Shown: piece after piece, positions 53,012 through 64,000 of the stretch
Layout of the letters: every line of letters begins with the position of its first letter
Position numbering within the stretch: the stretch's first letter is position 1
From: Panulirus ornatus
Lineage: Eukaryota > Arthropoda > Malacostraca > Decapoda > Palinuridae
Direction of reading: 5' to 3'
DNA: 64,000 nucleotides
Assembly (NCBI RefSeq): GCF_036320965.1
Contig: NC_092228.1
Location: 11,309,262 to 11,373,261, forward strand
Notes under the pieces: model-generated
Database searches by the model: none
Told to the model about the DNA's origin: nothing
The model's input: the letters and a program-made list of their open reading frames with translations, nothing else
Program-made: the position numbers and the translations under genes

Positions 53012-53150
53012 TCCTATTCCTATGAGTCCACGGGGAAATGAAACACGATAAGTTCCCAAGTGCACTTTCGTGTAATAATCACATCATCAGGGGAGATATA
53101 AAAAAGAAATATAACAGTCCGTTGATATACAACGAAGAGACGTAGGTAGG
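53012..53150 (-). mobile_element. Family C repeat, copy 2
   Basis: Same blocks as 45894-46045, here with TCCTATTCCTATGAGTCCAC next to the (TA) tract and CGTAGGTAGGACACC at the other end. The hammerhead-like core lies at 53054-53094 on the minus strand. No adjoining RT frame. Confidence 0.68.
53054..53094 (-). ncRNA. Hammerhead-ribozyme-like motif
   Basis: Core bases are identical to those at 45936-45976, including CTGATGA, GAAA, loop-less stem III and the 4-bp stem I. Confidence 0.5.
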
Positions 53151-53487
53151 ACACCTAGAAAAGGGCCTTTGTCAATGGCTGGAGCATTCAACAAAATAAG
53201 AAACTCGCACAACATGAAGATATTAGCTGATATTCTATATAAAAATACAAGAGAAGCGTATGACATACGTGCGAAAGAAAGTACGAGTCCACACAGAAAC
53301 ACACTCAGATATACACTTTTAATACACTGACACCCACACACACTTAGGATGAGGTGTGTGTGTGTGTGTGTACACGCTGGGGTAAAGATACGGTACATAG
53401 ACGGGTTAAGAGACGGGGCTACAAAAGTGTGTAAAATTCTCTCCATCGTAGCACACAAACAGTAATCATACACACAAACGTGTGCAC

Positions 53488-53565
<78 letters not shown>

Positions 53566-54120
53566 TTTCACCCAGAGAGGGACACCGGCAAAAACCCATA
53601 TCTAAAAGTAACCACAGCTTGCGTCCGTAACAGATCTCCGATAACGTCAGAACTGGAAAACAAACTCGACTATAACCTATGGCCCTATGAGATAGCAGGT
53701 AATGACGATAATGGACCCAGAACACGTCGGGACTGCTCCACCCATTGATCAATGGCCCTCTGATGATACCATTAAGAGGAGATATACGTACCTGCAAACG
53801 AGCCATTATACCAACTTTTTATCCATAAGCAAAAGCTGTGGTCGATGGTTATCGAGGGATGGATAGGTGGGGAAAGTAAATTCTCAATGCATTCCACCCC
53901 TTGGGGTAGTTACGTTGGAAGGGTGAGGGAAGGGCACCCCACCTACCCACCCGACTGTGGGTACGTTCGGGGATGAAGGTAGGGCAAGGGGCGGGGGGTA
54001 CTTTGGGGCGGTTGTCCAGGGCCCATGGCATGAGCTGTATCACGTGTGCTGTAGGGAAACTGATGGTTTAGACATCTTTCGACTCGGAGGGCGTTCCACT
54101 GGCAACATGATGAGAAACCA
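53151..54120. other. Gene-free stretch with (GA)n
   Basis: (GA) at 53491-53561 and short (GT) at 53353-53370. The minus-strand frame 53087-53806 (239 codons) crosses the family C segment and the (GA) tract (poly-Leu-Ser) and has no recognisable domain. Confidence 0.5.
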
Positions 54121-54150
54121 GGTGTACATCTATATTAGCATGGCAAAACG

Positions 54151-55246
54151 TGTGGACAGCACTATCAGCTTGACACAACAGGTGTACGGCAATATCAGCT
54201 TGACACAACAGGTGTACGACAACACCAGCTTGACACAACAGGTGTACGGCAATATCAGCTTGACACAACAGGTGCATGGCAATATCAGCTTGACACAACA
54301 GGTGTGCGGCAATATCAGCTTGACACAACAGGTGTACGGCAATATCAGCTTGACACAACAGGTGTGCGGCAATATCAGCTTGACACAACAGGTGCATGGC
54401 AATATCAGCTTGACACAACAGGTGTGCGGCAATATCAGCTTGACACAACAGGTGTGCGGCAATATCAGCTTGACACAACAGGTGTACGGCAATATCAGCT
54501 TGACACAACAGGTGTACGGCAATATCAGCTTGACACAACAGGTGTACGGTAATATCAGCTTGACACAACAGGTGTACGGCAATATCAGCTTGACACAACA
54601 GGTGTACGACAATATCAGCTTGACACAACAGGTGTACGGCAATATCAGCTTGACACAACAGGTGTACGGCAATATCAGCTTGACACAACAGGTGCATGGC
54701 AATATCAGCTTGACACAACAGGTGTGCGGCAATATCAGCTTGACACAACAGGTGCATGGCAATATCAGCTTGACACAACAGGCGTACGGCAATATCAGCT
54801 TGACACAACAGATGTACGGCAATATCAGCTTGACACAACAGGTGTACGGCAATATCAGCTTGACACAACAGGTGCATGGCAACACCAGCTTGACACAACA
54901 GGTGTACGGCAATATCAGCTTGACACAACAGGTGTACGGCAATATCAGCTTGACACAACAGGTGTACGGCAATATCAGCTTGACACAACAGGTGTACGGC
55001 AATATCAGCTTGACACAACAGGTGTACGGCATTATCAGCTTGACACAACAGGTGTACGGCAATATCAGCTTGACACAACAGGTGTACGGTAATATCAGCT
55101 TGACACAACAGGTGCATGGCAATATCAGCTTGACACAACGGGTGTACGGCAATATCAGCTTGACACAACAGGTGTACGGCAATATCAGCTTGACACAACA
55201 GGCGTACGGCAATATCAGCTTGACACAACAGGTGTACGGCAATATC
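54151..55246 (+). repeat. 30-bp minisatellite, 36 units plus a partial
   Basis: 36 consecutive units of exactly 30 bp with no indel (54151-55230), a degenerate unit before and about half a unit after. Core AATATCAGCTTGACACAACA followed by GGTGTACGGC; variants GTGCATGGC, GTGTGCGGC and GCGTACGGC recur in blocks. Because 30 is divisible by three, a plus frame (53957-55306, 449 codons of VYGNISLTQQ-type decapeptides) and two minus frames stay open. The plus repeat would carry an N-I-S glycosylation sequon per unit, but no signal peptide, domain or splice context supports a gene. Confidence 0.96.
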
Positions 55247-55260
55247 ACAGGTGTCGGGGT

Positions 55261-56158
55261 AAGAGCAACACTGCAAGCCTTGCGTGCCACTGTGACATTA
55301 TTATGACGAAACCTAAAAACACCACGGCTGCATCCAGGAGCAACATAATGGATCCTCTATCCAGCGATAATTGAATGTAAACCCGTCCTCAAAAACATCA
55401 TAAAGCAACTATAAAAGCACTAATTTGGGCTTTACTGCCAGCGATGAAAGCGGGGGTTTTTGGGGGGACACACCAGACCCAGTGGAGTGGTGCGCCCCTG
55501 TTAAACTCAAGTCATATTTGAGGAACTTGTTAACTGAACTTTACATCTGAGTGATAACTGGAGAATAACTAACTTGGTCTGAATAAAAAAATATATAATC
55601 ACAGAGTCTCTGTTACGCGTTGTGGTACTGGCGTAAGGTGTTACCGGACTCCGCCAGCTCAAGGTGACACAGCAACGGTGAAAAGCCACCTTTGGCGAGG
55701 CTACACCGCTGAGGGTACAGTCTCGTAAATGATTTTCTCACTCTCAAGGCGCCTATATTTTCCTGCTACTGAAAGGAGCGCAACTTTTAGAAAGCGGTCC
55801 AGGCTACGACACGGCATTCGTCGGTGAGCGCCTACTTCGAGCGCCTGCCGTCTCCAAACCTCGAATGTCCGACTTACATACTTACGGTTTATCTTACTTG
55901 GCAGCACCTGCCTTGCCCCGTGGCAACGGTGCACTCTGCTCACGTACGGCTCGTTCATCACCGGAAATCTATATTTCATCAGTAAACATATACATTACGA
56001 TAACGGCCCATCTAAAACGGGCTGGACGTAAATCACAGAATTGACAACGGAGGATATTAATCATAATTACAACATTCCTTGGAGCGTCTTAACGATACCA
56101 CACACACACACACACACATAACTAGATCGCCTCGCAAGCGCACACCTACCACAGCATG
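55261..56158. other. Gene-free stretch
   Basis: Short (CA) at 56099-56118. No gene recognised. Confidence 0.5.
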
Positions 56159-56262
56159 GGACGATGAACAGATAGGTTGACTGCTTGCTCAACCGACTGC
56201 CGCGGACACGATCCCAAACTATGCAGGCTTGACCCCGGGCTGCCCGCTCATGAACGCGTCTC
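56159..56262 (-). mobile_element. Family D tRNA-like SINE fragment, copy 2
   Basis: GATGAACAG, GGTTGACTG, CGACTGCCGCGGACACG, ATGCAGGCTTGACCCCGGGC in the order seen at 34226-34312. The B-box region is decayed (ATCCCAAAC on the plus strand). Confidence 0.55.
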
Positions 56263-58926
56263 GGTCCCAAGCTATACTTTTAAGATTCGATAGTCATCTC
56301 CAACATCTACCAAGAAAACGTAGAGCACATTCAAACAGCCAAAGCCAATAATGCCTTCAATCTTACAACGGATCACAATATTCTCCGAATTGTCGGGTGC
56401 TCGAGGGGTTAACATCCAAATCAAATATTTGCACATATGATGTATGACCTGGCGTCTCGCTACACTTGCTTCTCCACGACTGGTCGTGGAACACAACGTG
56501 AGAGGCGTCTCGTATACTCCGTCTGATGGGCACAGTCCAAACAATATCTCTTTTTTTTCATCTTTAGTGTCTAAGTTACCGCGATCAACAGCTGGTCTCG
56601 GGATCAATCAAGAATCGCCATAAACATGTGGAAGTTCTGGGTCAGGACAAGGGACGGCTGATCACAAGGATCGTTTGCCTGCAACTCGCAACACTATCAC
56701 ATAAGACATGCACGGCCGACGTGTGAAGAACTGTCTGTCACGTGAAGCACCACGTACGTGATCAAGTGTGACGTTTATCAACCTCGGAGTGAGTGACATA
56801 TCCCACGTGCGTGTTGATGTGATGTTTACGTTCTGGGCCCAGTAAGGGGAGGAGCCACGCGTCCACCATACCAACACACGGGGATTACGAATACTTTAGT
56901 CGCAGTCATTCCCCAGAGGAGATAAACGAACTGTCGTAACACCCTGCTGTATGAGAGCTCCCTAAGACGTCTAAATGTGCCCTGGTATGAAAGTACGTGC
57001 CCCGGGATGAATGAATGAGCCTCGGGATGAATGAGTATGCCACTGGATGAACGAAAGCCAGTAATGAGTTATATACCTAGAGATTAGAATGACTTGTGAA
57101 TGAATAAGTAGAACAATCCACTTATAAGTGCACTCCTGGGTGAACATGGGGTACTGATGACGAAACCTAGAAATGTGAACGAACCACTGGACTGAACGCG
57201 TCTTGATGATGTGCGGTCAGAATACGTGTGTCGATGTATTAAGTTTCCTAGTGTAGAAAGCTTTGAAAGGTGCCTGTGCATGCAGAGGGAGTGCACTCTA
57301 GGGTAATATCCGTCAATTATGCGTGAATCTTACGTGCTGGGTGAAGCTTGGTACGACAATGGACATACAACAGACACACTAGACATCTGAAAATGGTGTT
57401 GAACATAATAAGGTAACGTGGGGTCACACGACTGGGCCCCTCCATTGGCATAAGTGTGGGTGTGTGTGCAAATCTTGAGGTGTTAGAGGCGTCCCTCCAA
57501 GCGCGAGAAAGCAGCAATAAACCTCCCAACCGCCCGTGCACCTCCCTTTGATACGCCTTCGCGCTGGAGCCACAAAATTAGTGCCTCTCTGATGCTGCGG
57601 CATGACTAAGGTTAGCGCCGCCGGGCCAAGACAGCGTTCTAATTCCGATGGTTCTCAAGAGAGAATACGATCATGCGGGGGAGGATATGCCACGATCATG
57701 CGGGGGAGGATATGCCACGATGATGAAATAATCCTCCCTCACCCCCCGGTCGTGTTGTGTGATACAGGTGCAACTCCGGTGGGTAAGGTAAGTTCGACGC
57801 GACAGACGTCTCGCGGTATGGCGCCTCTGGAGGTATAAAGGGCAAGGTTGATGGGCTAGTCTCTGTACTGACGGAAGGGAGGGAGTGAGACAGAGAAAGG
57901 GAATGAGCGTGTGGTCACCTGCCAGAAGAGGGCATCGACCCCCTACCACACCACCAACACACGACTGCTACATATGTGTGTATATATATACACATACATA
58001 GTTACGAAGTTAGTCAACACGCTAAAACAGATTTACAAAGTTATGAGCAAATGAAAAAAAAATGAAGTTAATGGTTTTGTTGAATTTGGCTCTGGCCAGA
58101 ACAATCAAAAGGGTGATAACGAAACACGCTTATGGTTGGCTCCATCACCCATCCACTTTACAAATTATACCGTAAAAAGTTGACAGATGTGTGTGTGATT
58201 CTTCCAAGGATAAATATTCTACTGCGCAGTTCAAACTAAACCACGTTTACGTACAGGTATCTTCAGTACTACGGCAGCATTCCCACAGCATCGCTGCTTT
58301 TTTATACCTCAACAACGTTAATATACAACTTCACACAGAACCCTCCCCTCCTGTCATTTGTAAACCACATAGAAGTAACGCCCATAACAGTACACCCACA
58401 AAGGAGTAATCCCATACAAGCACACTCACACAGAGGCAATCCCATACCAATACACCCACACACACACAAGTACTGCCACACCAGTTCACCCACATACGAG
58501 AGCAGCCACAGACTTTTAAAGTCTGTTCCCACGCCCCTGGCGATGTCATGACAGCGGACAGCTTGCCGGAGTAAACATTAGACTTTCTTGCAGCCGTTGG
58601 GTAACGCACTGAGCCTCGGCTTGGAGAAACATCGTTAGCATTCTCGTGAATTACGGGAAGTCCATAAACCTCCACCAATTTACGAAACGACGACTCGCAC
58701 CACCAGCTGGGCTTACCAACTTTTACGTTTAGTGTAGAAGATGCGAGTAACTATTTTTTAATTTTCTCCTCCCAATAAAGTAACGATGAAAGAGGTAGAG
58801 CAGACTTCTGTCGCTGATTGTAAAGCTATACTAAAAATACTTCTCATCTGTCGCTGATTGTAAAGCTATACTAAAAATATTTCTTAAATACTGCTACACT
58901 TACATTATATATACCTACACACAGAT

Positions 58927-58964
<38 letters not shown>

Positions 58965-59255
58965 ATACACACCCCACACACAAGGGTACCTCCACATGCT
59001 GTTATGCCCCCATACAGGGTCCTCCCACATCCCCAACTCTGACAAACTGAAAATCGCAAGACAGCGAAGAACCGCGAATGACACGGGGTTGTATTTACCA
59101 CTCCGTCTGGTCGGTGCTCAAAGACAGTTTAAACTAGTGTCAGCATTAATTTTCTCGCCCGTGTGATAAATCGTAAGTAAAGGTTTATATTGCCATCATG
59201 TGGCTCTGTGTCTCATGTAAATGAGGACAGATGAAGGAGGGAAGGTTTGATTAAT
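56263..59255. other. Gene-free stretch with small duplications
   Basis: A 25-bp duplication at 57670-57719 (CATGCGGGGGAGGATATGCC twice), GGGATGAATGA-type repeats at 57003-57045, a 45-bp duplication at about 58808-58880 (CTGTCGCTGATTGTAAAGCT twice), and (CA) at 58930-58959. No gene recognised. Confidence 0.55.

Positions 59256-59320
<65 letters not shown>
59256..59320. repeat. (GT)n microsatellite
   Basis: About 32 GT units. Confidence 0.96.
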
Positions 59321-59325
<5 letters not shown>

Positions 59326-59475
59326 ACACACATCTTTCCTCATCTCTTAACCTTGTATGTATGTTCCACGTGTACAGAGAGACACACACACACAAACACA
59401 CATATCAGGCTAAGCCGAGCACCACCCGTTTATCGACCAGAGGTGTGGATGAACACCTGGGCTGGGTGTGGGCGT

Positions 59476-59477
<2 letters not shown>

Positions 59478-59522
<45 letters not shown>
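59478..59522. repeat. (GT)n microsatellite
   Basis: About 22 GT units. Confidence 0.96.
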
Positions 59523-59525
<3 letters not shown>

Positions 59526-59715
59526 CTTTTATACGTAACGGTGAGGCTAGAGGGATTTACGAGTATTTGTAAAAACACACCCGTGAATTAAGAGTGCAAT
59601 AAATTTACGTATCAGTAGAATTAGCCTTATATCCTCCCGTTCCAATGTATGAGATCCCTCTACTGCAGGCTGAGCCACGGCGATACAGAGCTTTTGAGAC
59701 CAACAACCTTGAACA

Positions 59716-60066
59716 GTGTCATCAGACTCGTTTCACTGATAGTTAATGCTCATTTCACCAGTAGTTAATGCACATTTCACCAGTAGTTAAAGCTCGTTTC
59801 ACTATTGGTTGACGGCCATTTCACCAATTAGTTAATGCTCGTTTCACCAGTAGTTAATGCTCGTTTCGCTGGTGGTTGACGGCCATTTCACCAATTAGTT
59901 AATGCTCGTTTCACCAGTAGTTAATGCTTGTTTCACTGGTGGTTGATGGCCATTTCACCAATTAGTTTATGCTCGTTTCACCAGCAGTTAATCCTCGTTT
60001 CACTCGTGGTTGATGGCCATTTCACCAATTAGTTTCGCCAGTAATTAATACGAGTTTCCCAGTAGT
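59716..60066 (+). repeat. 22-23-bp minisatellite with 67-bp higher-order unit
   Basis: Three related subunits (GTTTCACCAGTAGTTAATGC, GTTTCACTGGTGGTTGACGG, ATTTCACCAATTAGTTAATG) repeat in fixed order, giving a 67-bp higher-order repeat of about four cycles flanked by looser monomers. Confidence 0.9.
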
Positions 60067-60342
60067 TAAAAGCTCTGTATCGCTCATGCTACAATGAAGG
60101 CATCTCAGGCCGAATCATGCGCCCATCCTCTGCCTTCGGGTAAACCTAACACTAACATAATTTCCTTTTTTAAGACGTGTTGACCAGGTAGCTCTGCAGC
60201 ATCCCCAGACACTCCCTCGCCTTCACCCGACCACTTTAAGTCCATCAGACAACCCTGGTGTGAGGTCCAGCACACGACGCGGCGAGACTCGGGCATGCAC
60301 GCACGACAACCCTCTTGTGACTGTAACACGTCCAGGAGAATG

Positions 60343-60343
<1 letters not shown>

Positions 60344-60414
<71 letters not shown>
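60344..60414. repeat. (CT)n microsatellite
   Basis: About 35 CT units. Confidence 0.97.
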
Positions 60415-60416
<2 letters not shown>

Positions 60417-62612
60417 GAGTCGACTACAACGGGAAGACGCGATACCTTCCTTCGCTTGAAGTAGCAGCGCTGCCACAGTAATGTGTACGCGGTCAGATGT
60501 TGACTCGCCAGTCGCGTCAGGTCGAGGCTTTCCAGCGCAAACGAACGTCGACTGATATGCCCATTAGCCCTCGTTACGTATCACAAGAGCGAAGTGCTGA
60601 TAAAATCCACCCACACTGCATGATTCAAAACCACTCTAATAAACCATGTACCGGGGGGGGGAAAAGATTAACTACCATGAGCTCCGTAACACGAAGAGGA
60701 TTTATTCGAGAATAAAAGACATTGTTTTTTTTTTTTAAGAGATTAAGTTTCTCTTACACGTACAGAACACTGGTTGTGGGTATCGCCTGAGATCGTAAAC
60801 GCACGCCTAAACCAGCCCCCCCACCTTAACCGTCCACACGCAACGTGTGTGTGACACATCTCGCATGTGTATTTATGAGCTTCAGGCACTTACTGGAGCT
60901 GGCTGCAGCGAGTTCTGAGGATTGAGGAACCCTGACTGCACGTTATCAGTGAATTATTCTGATTCGGTGAAAGCCCCCAGTATGGCAAGCGACCCAGGGA
61001 GGTGCATCGTCCTCACGACAGTCAACGCACCAACTTAAGACGGTGAGGTTGGAGGCGGAGACCCGTGGATCAGTCAGGTGAATAATGTGTCTGGTGATGC
61101 ATCCAGTCCCACCCCACGCCATCCTCCTCCTCCTCCTCCTCCTCCTCCTTTGGTGCCAGTGGTTTTCCCTCCTCCAGGAGTCGCTGACAGAGACATCCCA
61201 TTGAACGGCGTTGGGCACCAGTCTCTAACCTGTTAGCCAAGACCACGATGAACATGCCACGATCGCCACCTTTCCCATCATCAAACAGCACCACGCACAT
61301 CATCACCACCACCAGGACACCTTGATCACCATCACTACCTCCATCTACACTACAATCACCGTCACCACTACCGCCACGTTCCCCACCAATCCCACCATTA
61401 TCGCTACGATCACCTTCATCAACCCCACACAACCAAGACTCGCCACCACTACCAGTCAGTCTCCTGCACCACAACTCCTGGCACTTATTGTCCCCTCTGT
61501 GAATCTCCTGACACCCACCTCACATAACACTGTCACCATAGTTCCAACCACTGGGTCTATTTCCACCTGCAGCACCCTGGTACCTGAACCATAGAACAGG
61601 CCCTAAGTGGCTACTGTCTCGTCTGTTCTGCCTTTGGATCCACTCGACATCAACTCGTATCCATACATTTCCCTCGACGCCCCTCCGTTTTCACACTAAA
61701 GTCTCCACGCTTTGTTTTAGTTTGAAGTCTTCACCAACAGTCTTCAGGTTAAAACATTGCTAAATCATACCACCACGACTCTCGCTTTCCCCTGCCTGGT
61801 CAACCGTCAGCGATACACAACTCTCTCACACATACACTTCAAAAAGATAAACACATACACACACACAACCACCATCATTACCCCACCCAACCACCCATGA
61901 CATCTCGCTTACCGCTACCAGCCTCAGGTAAGACTCCCTCATTTCCTCTCCAAAACCAGATAACGGCTGACGCCTTTTTGCCGACGGGACGAGACGAGCT
62001 TTGACGACGACAACATTGTTTCCACTCTCCGCTACCAACCCGCCCCATCAAGTGCTCTCGAAAACCCTCCCAGTCTTCCTCTGCCAAACAAAAGCGAGTA
62101 ACTCATCTTCCTTCTTGCCGAGTCGACACAGATAATCGTGGGAACCTTGACTCTCCGTTCCGTCTCTTGTTACCCAGTAGTCCTGGCACAGACCACAACT
62201 TGGTGCTGTTGCTACACACTCGATGTCAAAGCACCAAAGAGACACTCGTACATGGAAGCTAATCTGCCCATGAGGAGTGTATAAGCGATAACACATTTCC
62301 TGCATTCTTGGCAGCAGAGAGTAGTCCAGAGCCTCAACACTATAACAGATATCTCATCATACCTCCACAATGTTTTGTCATGACATAAAAAGAATATATT
62401 GAGCCTCACTGAGGAAGTACTAATCATGGAATAACATATGTACAAACGTAAGTCTACGTCTACATCTAGGAAAAGGAAAAATAAATTCTGGTCATATAAA
62501 AAATGAATACATGAGACAATTCTTTTTTGGACGAGTTAAAATACCAGTGTGGCTCTCGCTTATATATTTTTCAAGAGAAACATTCTAAAGACCTATTGAG
62601 TCGCCATCAAAA
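60415..62612. other. Gene-free stretch
   Basis: T-run at 60725-60737, (TCC) tract at about 61121-61148, and CCA/CAC-rich DNA at 61280-61600 that reads as Thr-rich in one plus frame (61322-61594). I see low complexity rather than a mucin-like gene. Confidence 0.5.
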
Positions 62613-62950
<338 letters not shown>

Positions 62951-62951
<1 letters not shown>

Positions 62952-63462
62952 GTAGTGGTGATGTGTCGGTAGCTGGTCTAGCAAAACACTAAGCTCTCAG
63001 CGACACCCAAAGGATCGTCGCGTCGCGCTCAAGTGACTTGTGTACTGATACCAGGGACTGCAGACGACACCAACACTGGACACGCAAACCCTCAGAAAAT
63101 CCTTAACCAACCTGGCAGGCAGGGTCTGTACATGCCTACGATGGATACCTGTCACGTCAAACCTTCGGAGCAACAGATGAGTAAATACAACACATACGTT
63201 TGTTTCACAGGCACACAGGATCATAATATGAGATCTCACTATAGGATCGCCTCTTGTTTCCCTCGATGTGTGCTTCCCTGACGCAAAGACAGTGATATTC
63301 GCAACTTTGAAGTGTTTTGAAAAACGCTACAAAAATACGTTTCTCAGTCAGTTTGTGGAAGACAGTTTAACAGTAAATGCATCATTTTACTCATGGTTGT
63401 AACGGATACCGTGTCAAAAAGAGGTTCTTATAAAATAATCCTTTACCTTTTGTAAGATTGGC

Positions 63463-63503
<41 letters not shown>

Positions 63504-64000
63504 CTTAACGACACCTGGGAAATGGTTTGAGGTCTCTTCTTAATCTGTATTTTCGCTTGATATTTTAATACTTTAACGATATCTAGGCAATGGGTAGAGG
63601 TCTCTTCTTCAACACAGTTCCACTGCGAGAGTGAAGGGCAATTAGAATTAATATTCAAGACAGTCCAGACCGAAGCAGCTGGAGATTGAGGTATGAACAT
63701 CTGGTAACTGGACGGACGGGTTTTTAGAAAACGAGGAATCTACGGTGGAGATCATATTTGTGGGATGACTCTTGTAATTGTAGTGATGACGAGAAAATTA
63801 CGAAAAAGAGAGCAACTTTTCTCAACGGGACGACAAAGCAGAAGAGGAGCTGTACACTGAACCTAGGCAAGTACTTATTTCGAATGTGATGCCTTTAATA
63901 TAACACAGACTTTCCACGGGAGTTACATAACGTACAAACTAAACCACTGTATCCTTACTTTTCAACAAGTTAAAACATATATTCGGGTAAAAATTACCCA
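62951..64000. other. Gene-free stretch with (GT)n
   Basis: (GT)n-(GC)n at 63463-63502. An imperfect duplication around 63510-63610 (AATGGTTTGAGGTCTCTTCTT and AATGGGTAGAGGTCTCTTCTT versions). No gene recognised. Confidence 0.5.

Noticed and set aside
53087..53806. 239-codon minus frame with hydrophobic segments
   Set aside because: Passes through family C and a (GA) tract; no membrane-protein family is recognisable and composition changes with each repeat.
54068..55290. 386-402-codon minus frames of CVKLILPYTC-type and HLLCQADIAV-type repeats
   Set aside because: By-products of the 30-bp array; three frames open at once indicates no coding constraint.
61070..61594. Thr-rich or Gly/Asp-rich frames as a mucin-like gene
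   Set aside because: Low-complexity CCA/CAC DNA with both strands open.

Overview
The window is non-coding, repeat-dense eukaryotic DNA. It has no operons, Shine-Dalgarno sites or dense ORFs. Very long (TA), (CT)/(GA) and (GT)/(CA) microsatellites recur every 1-3 kb, and recent retrotransposons and minisatellites lie between them. This texture, with tRNA-like SINE heads, suggests an arthropod and most likely a decapod crustacean; that is inference, because no host gene could be recognised. Apart from the retrotransposon ORFs, the open frames read as low-complexity or chance ORFs (poly-LSLS, YIYI, HTHT, or minisatellite frames open on both strands).

Layout. 0-7.9 kb: microsatellites and unremarkable DNA. 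7.9-9.9 kb: first copy of a non-LTR retrotransposon (LINE) on the minus strand, 5' truncated but with an open RT frame, flanked by an inverted copy of its own target flank. 10-21.7 kb: microsatellites and a diverged copy of a short retroposon (called family B here). 21.7-23.3 kb: a cluster of three family B copies between (TA) tracts. 25.2 kb: 13 x 32-bp palindromic minisatellite. 27.8 kb: 42-bp repeats. 30.05 kb: tRNA-derived SINE. 33.4 kb: 51-bp repeats. 37.6 kb: degenerate roughly 32-bp repeats. 38.4-41.4 kb: the longest LINE copy (partial endonuclease plus complete RT). 42.1-43.5 kb: third LINE copy. 45.6-46.05 kb: family B followed by family C. 50.8-52.5 kb: three minisatellites (24, 32 and 32 bp). 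53.0 kb: second family C copy. 54.15-55.25 kb: 36 x 30-bp array. 59.7-60.07 kb: 22/67-bp array. 62.6-62.95 kb: (TAA) arrays.

How the pieces work together. The LINE and the short family B element share a 3' tail of about 50 bp that contains a 5-bp stem with a 4-nt loop. The stem is kept, by G:U and one compensatory A:U change, in five B copies and three LINE copies. Both families end in poly(A) that runs into (TA)n, and most copies also have (TA)n on the 5' side. The simplest reading is a LINE/SINE pair in which the LINE reverse transcriptase recognises the shared tail and inserts into (TA) microsatellites. Family C, also next to (TA)n, carries on its minus strand a hammerhead-ribozyme-like core, which suggests a Penelope-like retroelement terminal repeat. 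These three points are the main discoveries proposed here.
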